Positions 16,908-25,970 of a DNA stretch of 64,000 nucleotides are shown piece after piece (within the stretch, counting starts at the first letter, position 1; the number at the start of each line of letters is the position of its first letter). A program made the position numbers and the translations under genes. Under the pieces are notes generated by a model. That model did not search any database and was not told where the DNA came from. It was given only the letters and a program-made list of their open reading frames with translations. Origin of the DNA: Deltaproteobacteria bacterium (GTDB lineage: Bacteria > Bdellovibrionota > UBA2394); contig JAFLCD010000009.1 in the NCBI GenBank assembly GCA_017302715.1, positions 28,987 through 92,986 on the forward strand, read 5' to 3'.

Positions 16908-18937
16908 AAAGATCCGTAAAAATTCTTTTGTATTTTGTATCGCTTGTGATTTTTTTGAGTTGTGTTCTCGCGTCGGGCGCATTGGTCATCTGGTGTTATC
17001 CACATCTCGCTTTAAATTCTCGAACTCTTCCTTGGCTCATTTCTAAAGCTTCGGGATCTGAATCTACGTTTAATTCGAAGCAACTTGAGATTGAAATTCA
17101 AACTCCTCATTTTTGGAGACGAGATTTTATAGTGACAGCTGAGAATGCTTGCCTTGAAAGATCAAAGGCCTCTTCGTGTTTTACTGGAAAAATAGAATGG
17201 TCGCTGCGTTTAAGTATTCTTCATGGAATTATTATTCCAAATTTTTTAATTCATTCATCGAATTTTAACGTCCAATCAAAAGTTATAAGACAGTCTGAAT
17301 CTTCTCGACAAAATTTGAGCAGCGAAGTGGAACTTATTCATTTACCTCGACGATTAGCTCGAGGTCTCGCTCTCTTTGAGTCTCGGCAGATGGATAGGCT
17401 GGATTTACGCTTTGATCGAGTTCAATTGAATTCAAGTGAGATGCTGCCCTCTTTTTCGTTTTCACTTCTTGCCTTAAGATCAGAAAAGAAAGCGAAGCTC
17501 TCTTTTCAAACCATGGGCCCCTCACGTGTGAGCGTTAATGACTGCAATCTGCTCTGGTCGGGCACGATGAGCGCTTCGACTTTGCAAGGTCAGTGTTCGT
17601 GGACTGCGACCTTGCCTAAAAATCTTCAGTCTTTAAATTTATTTAAGCGTTCTCAGATACAGTTTGATTCGGATTTGGATTTACATATTCGAAATGGACA
17701 GATCACGGACGATTCTCAATTAAAAATTATTTTTAATGATTTGGAATCGAAAGCTATTCATATGATAGCGCGGATCAAACTTGCGAGCGAAGATTTGCAA
17801 ATAAATTCTGAGCCGAGTCTTCAGTGGGAGTTTGATGTCTCCGGAAAAAGTTTTCAAAAGCTAAGTCCGTTGCTGGCGCGCTTTGGATACGAAGTGCCCG
17901 CACCTTTTCATGTTTTAGAGGGTTCATTTCAATTTGTATGGCGCGGATTGATCTCGCATTCGCTGGTTAAATCTCCAAGTAGCAATTTTTTTCTTCGTCT
18001 GGATTTAGCTTCGAAAGAACAGAAATTTGTCGCTGAGGGAAATGGAAAAGTGCTGGCCAAAGATATTTTTGAAAAACCACCTGTCGATGTTCAGATCGAA
18101 CTCGATTTGGTTTTGAAAGAAATTCAACTCGTAGCACCTCCGCTTATATTGCGTGCACCTCCAGCACTTTTACCAGACAAGCGATTTAGAGTTGTTAAAG
18201 CAAAACCGGATGCAGCAAAACTTATTCGTCTTCAATTTGATGTTCACTTGCGCACTGAAAAACCATTGCTCATTAAAACGGATATCACTCTTTCTGCTGT
18301 GCCTATCAGTTTTGATTTGAGATTTCGCACGAACCACGCTCCGGTGGGAAATCTTCTGATTCATCGAGTAGCTTTAGATCTTTTTCGCAGAAATGTTGAA
18401 CTTCAAAGACTTTCGATTAATTTTGAGGCTTCGGGAAGATCACGTCCCATCTCCGGCGAGATTCGTGTGCGTTATGTCGGATACACGGTGAGCATTTTAT
18501 TAGACGGTGAATTTTCTCGACCTCGAATACAACTCAGAAGCGAGCCTGCACTTTCGGAAGATGATATTGTTGCCGTTCTTTTATTTGGAAGCCCGTTGAA
18601 TTCACTTGGCATGGAAGACGTCTCTTCGGTTGCGAGTTTTAAAGGCGCAGCTGTTGCTCGCGCTGTTACTTTAGCTTCACTTTATTTTTTAGTGGCCACC
18701 CCGATTCAATCGATTTCATTTAATCCTCAAACGTTGGCCTTTGGTGCTCAAGTAAGATTGCCGCGAAATCTTGCCCTTCGTTTAGGAGTCGAAGATGAAG
18801 GAACTCAATATATGGGACTTCGAAAAAGAATTAGTCGCGAAGTTTATTTAGAAACAGAATTTCGTCACCCGCAAACGGATAGCGAGAATCGTGGAACGAG
18901 TCTTTCTACTTATCTGCTTTGGTTTAAACGCCACTGA
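16904..18937 (+). CDS. TamB-like translocation/assembly protein (DUF490 C-terminus)
   Basis: A 677-residue protein with one N-terminal transmembrane helix (about residues 5-30). Long beta-rich repeats follow, and then a C-terminal block typical of TamB: LSEDDIVAVLLFGSPL, then LEDEGTQYMGLRKRISREVYLET-like strands. TamB spans the periplasm as a hydrophobic groove for lipids between inner membrane and TamA. It is about half the length of E. coli TamB (1259), so the bridge would be shorter. Start is TTG 16904, overlapping the tamA-like stop (TTGA), so the pair is translationally coupled. Few other starts would keep the membrane anchor. Confidence 0.85.
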   Translation: MKRSVKILLYFVSLVIFLSCVLASGALVIWCYPHLALNSRTLPWLISKASGSESTFNSKQLEIEIQTPHFWRRDFIVTAENACLERSKASSCFTGKIEWSLRLSILHGIIIPNFLIHSSNFNVQSKVIRQSESSRQNLSSEVELIHLPRRLARGLALFESRQMDRLDLRFDRVQLNSSEMLPSFSFSLLALRSEKKAKLSFQTMGPSRVSVNDCNLLWSGTMSASTLQGQCSWTATLPKNLQSLNLFKRSQIQFDSDLDLHIRNGQITDDSQLKIIFNDLESKAIHMIARIKLASEDLQINSEPSLQWEFDVSGKSFQKLSPLLARFGYEVPAPFHVLEGSFQFVWRGLISHSLVKSPSSNFFLRLDLASKEQKFVAEGNGKVLAKDIFEKPPVDVQIELDLVLKEIQLVAPPLILRAPPALLPDKRFRVVKAKPDAAKLIRLQFDVHLRTEKPLLIKTDITLSAVPISFDLRFRTNHAPVGNLLIHRVALDLFRRNVELQRLSINFEASGRSRPISGEIRVRYVGYTVSILLDGEFSRPRIQLRSEPALSEDDIVAVLLFGSPLNSLGMEDVSSVASFKGAAVARAVTLASLYFLVATPIQSISFNPQTLAFGAQVRLPRNLALRLGVEDEGTQYMGLRKRISREVYLETEFRHPQTDSENRGTSLSTYLLWFKRH

Positions 18938-18981
18938 CATCTTGACCTCTCGGCACTCAAGATTTAAGGATCGAAGCCATC

Positions 18982-20049
18982 ATGATTAAATCGTTCACAA
19001 AATATTTAGGTCGTTTCTTGTTTGTATTTTCGGGAATTATCATTGGCGCGTGGACATCGTTAGCCATATTTTACACCAGTGAATTGCCAAGGTGGATCAC
19101 CTTATTTCTAACCTTCGGGGTCGTGGCACTTTTCGCAATTACTTTGTTTGGCGGTCGGGGTTGTTGGTCGAGAAGAGTGCGCTCGGATAAAACTGCCATC
19201 GGACTCTGTGGAGCCTGCCTTGTCATTTTTTTTATAACGATGATTTATTATTTTAATTTCGTAAAACCTCTGCCCAATTTGGACTGGGCCTCTGAGCATT
19301 CTCGAATGCCTCACGTAGAAATTCACGGCAATAAAGTTCACGTCAAAGATGTGCGAAACTTTCGTTGGAAGACGGCGACAGAATACACCGAAGGTTTTTA
19401 TGATCGTGTCTATGATTTAGATAAACTCGAGTCGATGCACTATGTAGTGGCAACGATCCGTGGAATCGAAGCAGTCGGTCATGTGTTTCTTTCGTTTCGC
19501 TTTTCAGACGGCCAACACGTTTCGCTTTCAGTCGAAGGCCGCAGAGAAAGAGGAGTTCCTTATCAATTTATTGCATCGATGTTTCGTCAGTATCAATTGA
19601 TCTATGTGGTTGGAGATGAGCAAGACGTTCTCGGTCTTCGAGGCGCTATTTGGAAAAAGCCCGTTTACTTTTACCCCGCGCGCGTCACCAAAGAGCAGGC
19701 TCAAGCTATATTTTTATCCATGATTCAAAAGGCTGCTTATTTAGAAAACAATCCTGAGTTTTACAATCTTCTCGTTAATAATTGTATGACCAATATTACA
19801 AGACATCTTAGAAAACTTGGAGGCGGTCCCATTCCTCGAGATATTCAACTTCTCCTCACGGGTTTTTCTGACAGAGTCGCGCATCGAATGGGACTTCTCG
19901 ATACGGATCTTCCATTTGAAAAAGCTCGAGAAGTTTTTCGAATTGATCAAATTATGCAGCAGTATGAGCTCGATAAAAATTTTGCGTCTCGAATTCGTAC
20001 GGCCCTTGCTGAGCGAATCGCTAGAGCCAGATCAGAATTGAAAAAATAA
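18982..20049 (+). CDS. DUF4105 (Lnb N-terminal periplasmic) membrane protein
   Basis: A 355-residue protein with three hydrophobic segments in the first ~95 residues, followed by a soluble periplasmic domain. The segment RNFRWKTATEYTEGFYDRVYDLDKL matches the DUF4105 pattern, as does the later NNCMTNITRHLR with its conserved Asn-Cys. That Cys (about residue 267) and an upstream His (GHVFLSF) suggest a NlpC-like or papain-like hydrolase arrangement, as proposed for Lnb-type lipoprotein N-acyltransferases. In family terms this domain is linked to lipoprotein processing; here the function is inferred. The next small membrane gene starts in the stop codon (TAATG). Confidence 0.82.
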   Translation: MIKSFTKYLGRFLFVFSGIIIGAWTSLAIFYTSELPRWITLFLTFGVVALFAITLFGGRGCWSRRVRSDKTAIGLCGACLVIFFITMIYYFNFVKPLPNLDWASEHSRMPHVEIHGNKVHVKDVRNFRWKTATEYTEGFYDRVYDLDKLESMHYVVATIRGIEAVGHVFLSFRFSDGQHVSLSVEGRRERGVPYQFIASMFRQYQLIYVVGDEQDVLGLRGAIWKKPVYFYPARVTKEQAQAIFLSMIQKAAYLENNPEFYNLLVNNCMTNITRHLRKLGGGPIPRDIQLLLTGFSDRVAHRMGLLDTDLPFEKAREVFRIDQIMQQYELDKNFASRIRTALAERIARARSELKK

Positions 20050-20468
20050 TGAAAAAGAATGCCAAAATATCGGTGGCTGAGAATAAAAAGTCTGGCGATC
20101 GATTGGCGATCCTCAAGCAACCTCGAACATGGATTATTTTGGGGTGCATCATTCTTGGCGCTTATATTTTAGATTGGCTCGGACTTGAAATTCGAGTCAT
20201 CGCAGCACTTGCCGTGCTTGCGGGAATTCTCACTCAAGCTTTTACCATTATTTTGGGGTTGATCGCTCTCGTTCCTGTGGTTGGTCCTATTATTGTCGGA
20301 CTTCTGTCGCTCCCTATTTTTTGGTTCATCAATGCTACCAGTCATATGATTACGGCAATGGCGGTTAAGCAGGGATACGGTAAGGATATCGCGCGTTCAA
20401 AGCTTCTGGTGATTATGCTGATGGTTGGGCTGATACTTGGCTTTCTGATTGGCTATTGGACCCGATAA
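20049..20468 (+). CDS. Small integral membrane protein of unknown function
   Basis: The protein has 139 residues. After a basic N-terminal tail of about 28 residues come hydrophobic segments: IILGCIILGAYILDWLGL, then a long Leu/Ile/Gly run and a C-terminal KLLVIMLMVGLILGFLIGYW, giving three or four helices. No family is recognised. The start overlaps the DUF4105 stop by one base (TAATG), so the two proteins are made together and may interact. Confidence 0.7.
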   Translation: MKKNAKISVAENKKSGDRLAILKQPRTWIILGCIILGAYILDWLGLEIRVIAALAVLAGILTQAFTIILGLIALVPVVGPIIVGLLSLPIFWFINATSHMITAMAVKQGYGKDIARSKLLVIMLMVGLILGFLIGYWTR

Positions 20469-20486
20469 AAGTCTCACATTAGAACA

Positions 20487-20515
20487 TCGACAAAGGTTCT
20501 TTAACGAATTATAGA
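20487..20515 (+). promoter_or_regulatory. Candidate promoter of the HdeD-like gene with almost no leader
   Basis: TCGACA at 20487-20492 (5/6 to the -35 consensus), a 17-base spacer, and TATAGA at 20510-20515 (4/6). Transcription would start around 20521-20524, at the ATG itself (20525). No ribosome binding site lies upstream of that ATG. An inverted repeat AGAAC/GTTCT brackets the -35 box. Confidence 0.4.
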
Positions 20516-20524
20516 CCGTGCCAT

Positions 20525-21109
20525 ATGACAAAACTTCAGACGATTTTAGAACAAAAACAAATTCATTGGGGCTGGCTTTTTACGGGCGGAGTCCTTGCGA
20601 TTCTCGGCGGAATGGTTGCGATTGGTTCGCCATTTTTGATGGGAGTTGGAATTGGTTTTTTAGTGGGTTGGATGATGGTCGCCGCAGGTTTTTATTACCT
20701 GCTTTACACCATTGAAACTCGACACGAGCGGCATTTGTTCCGAAAAGCGTTGATGACCATTCTTTATTTTGCAGCAGGGTTATTTATGGTGACGAATCCT
20801 GTGCAGGGCCTTGTGTCTTTGACGCTTTTAATGGGCGTTATTTTCTTGGTTGAAGGTCTGACATCGATATCGATGCTTTTTTCTCCAAAAATTCAATCGC
20901 GTCGCGCATGGTTGGCTTTTTCTTCACTCGTTGAAATCGGTTTAGGTCTCTATGTATTATTTGGTCTTCCTTCAGCTAGTCGCTGGCTGATCGGAACTCT
21001 TTGGGGAGTCCATATGGTAATCTTAGGATTTAGCCTTTTAGCCGTCGCGATGAATTTAAATCGTAGACATTCGCATACTGATCCAATCGCTCAGCCTCTG
21101 GCTGCTTAA
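20525..21109 (+). CDS. HdeD family (DUF308) membrane protein
   Basis: An inner-membrane protein of 194 residues with six hydrophobic helices in three paired repeats. HdeD/DUF308 signatures are visible: WGWLFTGGVLAILGG at the start, the second-repeat AAGLFMVTNPVQG, and the third-repeat SLVEIGLGLYVLFGLP. E. coli HdeD is linked to acid resistance at high cell density; whether that holds here is unknown. No ribosome binding site is visible and a promoter-like element sits directly upstream, so the transcript may be leaderless. A long hairpin follows the stop. Confidence 0.85.
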   Translation: MTKLQTILEQKQIHWGWLFTGGVLAILGGMVAIGSPFLMGVGIGFLVGWMMVAAGFYYLLYTIETRHERHLFRKALMTILYFAAGLFMVTNPVQGLVSLTLLMGVIFLVEGLTSISMLFSPKIQSRRAWLAFSSLVEIGLGLYVLFGLPSASRWLIGTLWGVHMVILGFSLLAVAMNLNRRHSHTDPIAQPLAA

Positions 21110-21124
21110 AAAATAAATTAATTT

Positions 21125-21174
21125 GAATGGAATCCAGGCTTACTCTGTTTACGGAGTAATCTTGGATTCCATTC
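21125..21174 (+). terminator. Long hairpin after the HdeD-like gene
   Basis: GAATGGAATCCA (21125-21136) pairs perfectly with TGGATTCCATTC (21163-21174). Inside, TTACTC (21140-21145) pairs with GAGTAA (21154-21159) around an 8-base loop. Only a short AT-rich stretch follows (ATTTCATCATT), so it is a weak intrinsic terminator at best. Upstream A-rich sequence could make it work on the other strand. It may instead be a copy of a dispersed palindromic repeat. Confidence 0.5.
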
Positions 21175-21292
21175 ATTTCATCATTCGAGGCCTTTTGATA
21201 TTACCTGCAATTAAAATGCCAACTTATTTTGGTACAAAACTTGCAAATCATTGAGGAATGAGCAGAAAGGCGAAGTTAACGGGCTGACTCGC

Positions 21293-22429
21293 ATGCGAAC
21301 GTACTCATACTATTTGAAATTACTCATACTTTTGATGGGATGGATTTTCACCGCGCCGCTTTTAGCCGACGACGATGGTGCGCTTTTTCCTGTCGATCAT
21401 TTAAAAAAAATGGATCGCATTATTGTGGGAGCTGGATCGGTTTCAAATTTTTTGTCTCATCCGGAACTTCAGTCACGATACATGAGCGAAGCCCAAAAAT
21501 ATTTTGGAGCAACTTCATTTTCTGAAAAAAATTTCTATCGTGTTCTTAAAGCGCTTCGAGCCACGATACGATTGGATCCAAATCTAGATAGAAAATTAAT
21601 GTCGACTGAAAATTTGGGAATTGATTTTTCGATTAAAACTAATTTTAGAAATAGTGGTCGAAGTTTTTCTTTGGAAGCATGGAAAAAATTCTATGAAATT
21701 TACGAAAAAGAATTGCAGCATCAAGCGGCGTCTCTTCTTTCTCAAAAAGGCTCCGATCATTTAGATTGGATGCAACATTCAGATGTAAAAGCGGCGGCTG
21801 CCTTGTCTGTGCTTCATTTTTTTGAGTTAGAGAGTATTCAAAATCTTATTCGCCATGGAAGTGCAGACGGAATTTTGGAAAAGTTTTATGATTTTTACTT
21901 AGACCCAGATTTTTTTTTGGATCACGGAGAACTTTCTAGAGATTTAAAACAGGCTATTCGCGAAACTTTTAAAAGCAGATCTTTTTGGCTAGAGCAAAAA
22001 GATATTTTTGCAGGCACGGTGATATCTCATCACGGTAGAGTTATTTCTATTCCAACTCCACCGACTTCCACGCTTCATTTTCGTTCGCTGCCGAGACATA
22101 TCCATTCTATTTGGAAAGAAATTTTGCATTCCAAAAATCCCGATAAAATTTCTTTTGACGTTCAAGTGCAAATAATTGAAGAAGTGAGAACCCCAGGGGG
22201 ACCGATTCACTTTAAAGGTATGAATCAGATTCCTTTATCTTCAACAATCGTAAATCAAGGCGTTTCATCTGCTATTTCTAGAGCGCCATTGATGGAGATG
22301 GAGATTTTTGTGCAGGATTCTCAAACAGGGTTGCAGAAGTCGATCACTATTGCCGACATTTGGTCAGCAAAGATGGCACAAAATTTATGTAAATCAGTTG
22401 CCACTCACCTTGCTCCACGATCTCCTTAA
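21293..22429 (+). CDS. Exported protein of unknown function
   Basis: The protein has about 378 residues with a signal peptide (YLKLLILLMGWIFTAPLLA, cleavage before DDD). The mature part is helical and charged, rich in Phe/Tyr/Lys, with no cysteine cluster; no family is recognised. ATG 21293 is preferred over a TTG at 21251 because it places the signal peptide at the true N-terminus. The stop codon abuts the stop of the convergent GLUG-repeat gene with no spacer. Confidence 0.65.
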   Translation: MRTYSYYLKLLILLMGWIFTAPLLADDDGALFPVDHLKKMDRIIVGAGSVSNFLSHPELQSRYMSEAQKYFGATSFSEKNFYRVLKALRATIRLDPNLDRKLMSTENLGIDFSIKTNFRNSGRSFSLEAWKKFYEIYEKELQHQAASLLSQKGSDHLDWMQHSDVKAAAALSVLHFFELESIQNLIRHGSADGILEKFYDFYLDPDFFLDHGELSRDLKQAIRETFKSRSFWLEQKDIFAGTVISHHGRVISIPTPPTSTLHFRSLPRHIHSIWKEILHSKNPDKISFDVQVQIIEEVRTPGGPIHFKGMNQIPLSSTIVNQGVSSAISRAPLMEMEIFVQDSQTGLQKSITIADIWSAKMAQNLCKSVATHLAPRSP

Positions 22430-23974
22430 CTAACGAAGCTGTGGATTTTTTCCGGCAAGCATCATCCAGGTCATAACGAAATCCCAATTCTGATAACTTG
22501 CTTGAGCAATCATTTGAGATGTTGGAAGACCAACGCCGATGGTACTGCTTGTCGTTCCTGAAGTTTCGATATCCCAATAACAATTTGAATCGTTAAACAT
22601 TCCGTTGCCATTGTAATTATGCAAAGCCGTCGGAAGTAATCCTCCAAGGACATTGCCGCGCAGTACTCCTGAAGAATAAGAATTAATAAAAGAAGAAGGT
22701 CTACGATCTTTTGCTAAGCCAGTCGCTGTCGCAATGAATCCTGCAGAAACACTTCGAGAGTCTACGGTTCCTGCAAAATAAGAATTAGAAATTGTAACCC
22801 CGCCATTGAAAGCGTTTCCTACAATGCCGGCAGCTGATCCGGATTCAGAGGTGACAACAGCTTTACTGTAACTATGTTCAACAGTCGTTAAGTTTTGAGA
22901 TCGTCCCACCATTCCACCCACCTCTGTATTAGTTGCGGTGATATTTCCTTTTGAAAATGAATTTAATATTTGAAAATTACTTCCATTAGCCAATCCAATA
23001 ATCCCACCAACATTCGTGCCGCCTTTTACGGTTCCCGTAAAATTAGAATCTTGAACGACTGGAAATAAATAACTCGCGGTGCCGCCCGCCGTCCCGATGA
23101 GTCCTCCGACGGAGTAAGCAGTCGCATTACTTACAATACTTCCTGAAGAATAGGAGCGAATCGTTTTGGCCAATTTAGGAGGCTGAGTTGTATAAGCAGT
23201 GGTGCTCGTATATTGCGAGCCGACTAAACCACCTACATCAGCAGACCCTCCATTAATGACTCCAGAGAAAAATGAATCTGAAATAACGCTCGAGTTATAA
23301 CCTACCAGTCCGCCCAAACCTTTGATGCCATTATTCAGAAGAGCAGAATTTGTAAATGCTCCGCTTACATCTAAAACCGTTGCAGACGAAGAAGAGTTTT
23401 TAATCGTGCCTTCATTAAATCCGACAAGGGTTCCGACATAATTCATATTGGAGGCCTGAATTTTTCCAGAAACTTTAATGTTATCGATGGCTCCAGAATT
23501 CTGCCGAGCGAGAACTCCGACCTTGCCGTAAATTTTTATGCTGGGATTATTGTAAATATTGGCAGCCACAAAATTGACTCGGCTGACGCTTCCTTTGATA
23601 TGAGCAAATAATCCTGTAGGAGAATTCAGATTTGAAATGGTTTTTCCATTTCCATTGAACGAGCCCGTGAAGGCATCAAAGTTTCTTTCGGGATATCCCG
23701 TTTCGGTCTCAGGAGTGTTTCGATCTCCGATAGCTTTCCAACTAGAGACAGAAGCCATATCGATATTACAAGTTTGAACGTATTTTCCGGCCAAATTATT
23801 TCGGACGTTTTGAAGGTCAGCTAAAGTACAGACGGCAGTACTTTCATCGTCGATAATCGTTAAGTTGGATTTGGTTGTACTTGCTCCTGCTGGAGCAGCG
23901 CTCGCTATATTCATTGTTAAAAAATAAATCGCTAAGCCCGCCATAATGCGGTTGGATAGAGAAAAAATAGACAT
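22430..23974 (-). CDS. Exported GLUG-repeat beta-helix protein (adhesin-like)
   Basis: A 514-residue protein. A signal peptide ends near ASAAPAG. An N-terminal segment of the 'CTLADLQNVRNNLAGKYVQ' kind follows, as often precedes GLUG domains. From about residue 100 to 470 there are many ~30-residue repeats of the form 'G-x-V-G-G-L-V-G' plus 'I-x-N-S-x-S-x-G' (for example GGLVGYN, GGLIGTA, GGIIGLA, GGMVGRS). These fold as a right-handed beta-helix in surface proteins and adhesins. No autotransporter barrel or sortase signal is seen, so it may stay periplasmic or be secreted by another route. GGAGGG eight bases upstream is a strong ribosome binding site. Confidence 0.8.
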   Translation of the reverse strand: MSIFSLSNRIMAGLAIYFLTMNIASAAPAGASTTKSNLTIIDDESTAVCTLADLQNVRNNLAGKYVQTCNIDMASVSSWKAIGDRNTPETETGYPERNFDAFTGSFNGNGKTISNLNSPTGLFAHIKGSVSRVNFVAANIYNNPSIKIYGKVGVLARQNSGAIDNIKVSGKIQASNMNYVGTLVGFNEGTIKNSSSSATVLDVSGAFTNSALLNNGIKGLGGLVGYNSSVISDSFFSGVINGGSADVGGLVGSQYTSTTAYTTQPPKLAKTIRSYSSGSIVSNATAYSVGGLIGTAGGTASYLFPVVQDSNFTGTVKGGTNVGGIIGLANGSNFQILNSFSKGNITATNTEVGGMVGRSQNLTTVEHSYSKAVVTSESGSAAGIVGNAFNGGVTISNSYFAGTVDSRSVSAGFIATATGLAKDRRPSSFINSYSSGVLRGNVLGGLLPTALHNYNGNGMFNDSNCYWDIETSGTTSSTIGVGLPTSQMIAQASYQNWDFVMTWMMLAGKNPQLR

Positions 23975-24119
23975 GTACCCTCCTACTTCAATCAGACTAC
24001 GTTAATTATAAGCTGAAAATTGAGGTGTGCAGAAGATGGGTGAACAAAATAAATTGATGAAGGATTCTGCTGTTTTAAGATGAGCTACGAAACGACGTTT
24101 TTTGTCGCAGCTAAATTAT

Positions 24120-25949
24120 ATGAGTATTCTGTTAACTGTTAAAGATTTAGGAAAAACTTTTGATTCTCGTCCGCTTTTTTCAAAATTAAACTTTGGAATT
24201 GAAACGGGAGAAAGAATTGGTCTGATCGGCCCCAATGGTGCTGGCAAATCGACTCTTCTTAAAATTATTTCACATAAAATTGTACCGGACGACGGCGAGC
24301 TTGTGTTTCAACGTGGAACTCGCGTCGCTCATTTGGAGCAGACTCCTACTTTTTCAAAAGGTGCTACGGTTCGCTCTACTTTATTAGAGGGAGCAAAAGA
24401 TCCAGATGGCTGGGAGGCCTTAGTAAAAGTTGATGAACTTATTTGGCAATTAGAATTTGAAAAAGCAAATATAAGTCCCGACGATCTTGTAGATTCACTT
24501 TCGGGGGGATGGAAGAAGCGACTTTCTTTAGCAAGAGAATTAATGCGCGAGCCTGATCTTTTACTACTCGATGAACCTACCAATCATTTGGATGTCGAAA
24601 GCATTTTATGGCTAGAGAATCTCATTTCAAAAGCTCCCTACTCCGTTGTTACCATCACTCACGATCGATTGTTTTTACAGAGAGTTTCGAATCGTATTTT
24701 AGAACTTGATCGAAGAAATTTGGGCGGCCTTTTAAGTATCAAAGGAAATTACTCTCAGTATCTTGAAACCAAAGAGAGCATGATGGAGGCGCAAGAAAAT
24801 CGAGAGGCCATCCTCAAAGGCAATTTGCGTCGAGAGACGGAGTGGCTAAGAGCTGGCGCGAAAGCAAGAACGACGAAACAGCAAGCACGCATCACAAGGC
24901 ATGCCGTGCTATCGGCGGAAGTTTCAGAGTTGTCTGCCAGAAACGTAAATAAAATTGCTCAGATTGATTTTCAATCGAGTGAAAATGCGCCTAAGCGTTT
25001 AATCGAAACCAAAAAAATATCCAAATCTTACTCGCCCGATCGTCCGCTCTTTTTAAATTTAGATTTGCTTATTACTCCGGGAACTCGAATTGGAATTTTA
25101 GGAACGAATGGTTGTGGAAAATCGACCTTGATTCGAGTTTTGTTGGATCTTGAAAAAGCAGACTCCGGAAAAGTTTTCAGATCAGATCAGTTGAAAGTTT
25201 CTTATTTTGAACAGAATCGAGATACTCTCGATCCAGAAGTTTCTTTGATGCGAACGGTTTGTCCGTATGGAGATCAAGTGATTTACCGCGGTAGACCCAC
25301 TCATATTCGATCTTATTTAGATAGATTTTTATTTTCCCAAAATCAGATGGAGTTGCCTGTCGGATCTCTTTCGGGAGGTGAACAGAGTCGTGTTCTCATT
25401 GCGAAGCTGATGCTTGATGAAGCTAATCTTCTGGTGCTCGATGAACCTACCAATGATTTAGACATCGCCACTTTGAATGTGCTTCAGGATTGTCTTACTC
25501 AATTTGAAGGCGCGATTTTATTGGTAAGCCACGATCGATATTTTTTGGATCAAGTATCCACAGAGATTATTGCGTTTCCGATGATGGAGGCCGATCGAAA
25601 ATTAGGCAAAATTCATTCGTTTGCAGATTTAGCTCAGTGGGAAAATTGGCATGCTGAAGTTAAAAAAGAAGAAGCGGCAAAATTAAAAAGTAAAAAGTTA
25701 GAAGCCTCCTCTAACTCGCAAACTCAGCCCATAAAATCTTCTTCTCCTAAGAATTCAAAAGAATTTGAGGCTATTACAAAGAAGATTGAAAAATTAGAAG
25801 CTTCATTGGCCAAACTAGAGGCGGAATGTGGACTGCCTGAAAACTCCTCAGATATCAAAAAGTTAGCAGAGCTTGGTCAGAAGATGCAGAAACTTCAATC
25901 AGAGATCGCCGAACTTTATCAAAAGCTTGAACTCAGTTTAGAGGCGTGA
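24120..25949 (+). CDS. ABC-F family ATPase, Uup-like
   Basis: A cytosolic ABC-F protein with two ATPase domains and no membrane part. Domain 1 has Walker A GPNGAGKST and signature LSGGWKKR with LLLLDEPTNHLD. Domain 2 has GTNGCGKST and LSGGEQSR with LVLDEPTNDLD. A charged linker (about residues 220-290) joins them, and a C-terminal coiled coil (about residues 540-609) follows. This tail is typical of Uup, which binds DNA or ribosomes, rather than EttA. Start is ATG 24120, giving 609 residues; an in-frame TTG at 24102 is less likely. The role in translation or in tolerance to transposon excision is known for E. coli Uup and inferred here. Confidence 0.9.
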   Translation: MSILLTVKDLGKTFDSRPLFSKLNFGIETGERIGLIGPNGAGKSTLLKIISHKIVPDDGELVFQRGTRVAHLEQTPTFSKGATVRSTLLEGAKDPDGWEALVKVDELIWQLEFEKANISPDDLVDSLSGGWKKRLSLARELMREPDLLLLDEPTNHLDVESILWLENLISKAPYSVVTITHDRLFLQRVSNRILELDRRNLGGLLSIKGNYSQYLETKESMMEAQENREAILKGNLRRETEWLRAGAKARTTKQQARITRHAVLSAEVSELSARNVNKIAQIDFQSSENAPKRLIETKKISKSYSPDRPLFLNLDLLITPGTRIGILGTNGCGKSTLIRVLLDLEKADSGKVFRSDQLKVSYFEQNRDTLDPEVSLMRTVCPYGDQVIYRGRPTHIRSYLDRFLFSQNQMELPVGSLSGGEQSRVLIAKLMLDEANLLVLDEPTNDLDIATLNVLQDCLTQFEGAILLVSHDRYFLDQVSTEIIAFPMMEADRKLGKIHSFADLAQWENWHAEVKKEEAAKLKSKKLEASSNSQTQPIKSSSPKNSKEFEAITKKIEKLEASLAKLEAECGLPENSSDIKKLAELGQKMQKLQSEIAELYQKLELSLEA

Positions 25950-25970
25950 GTATATTTCTAAAGAATATTT

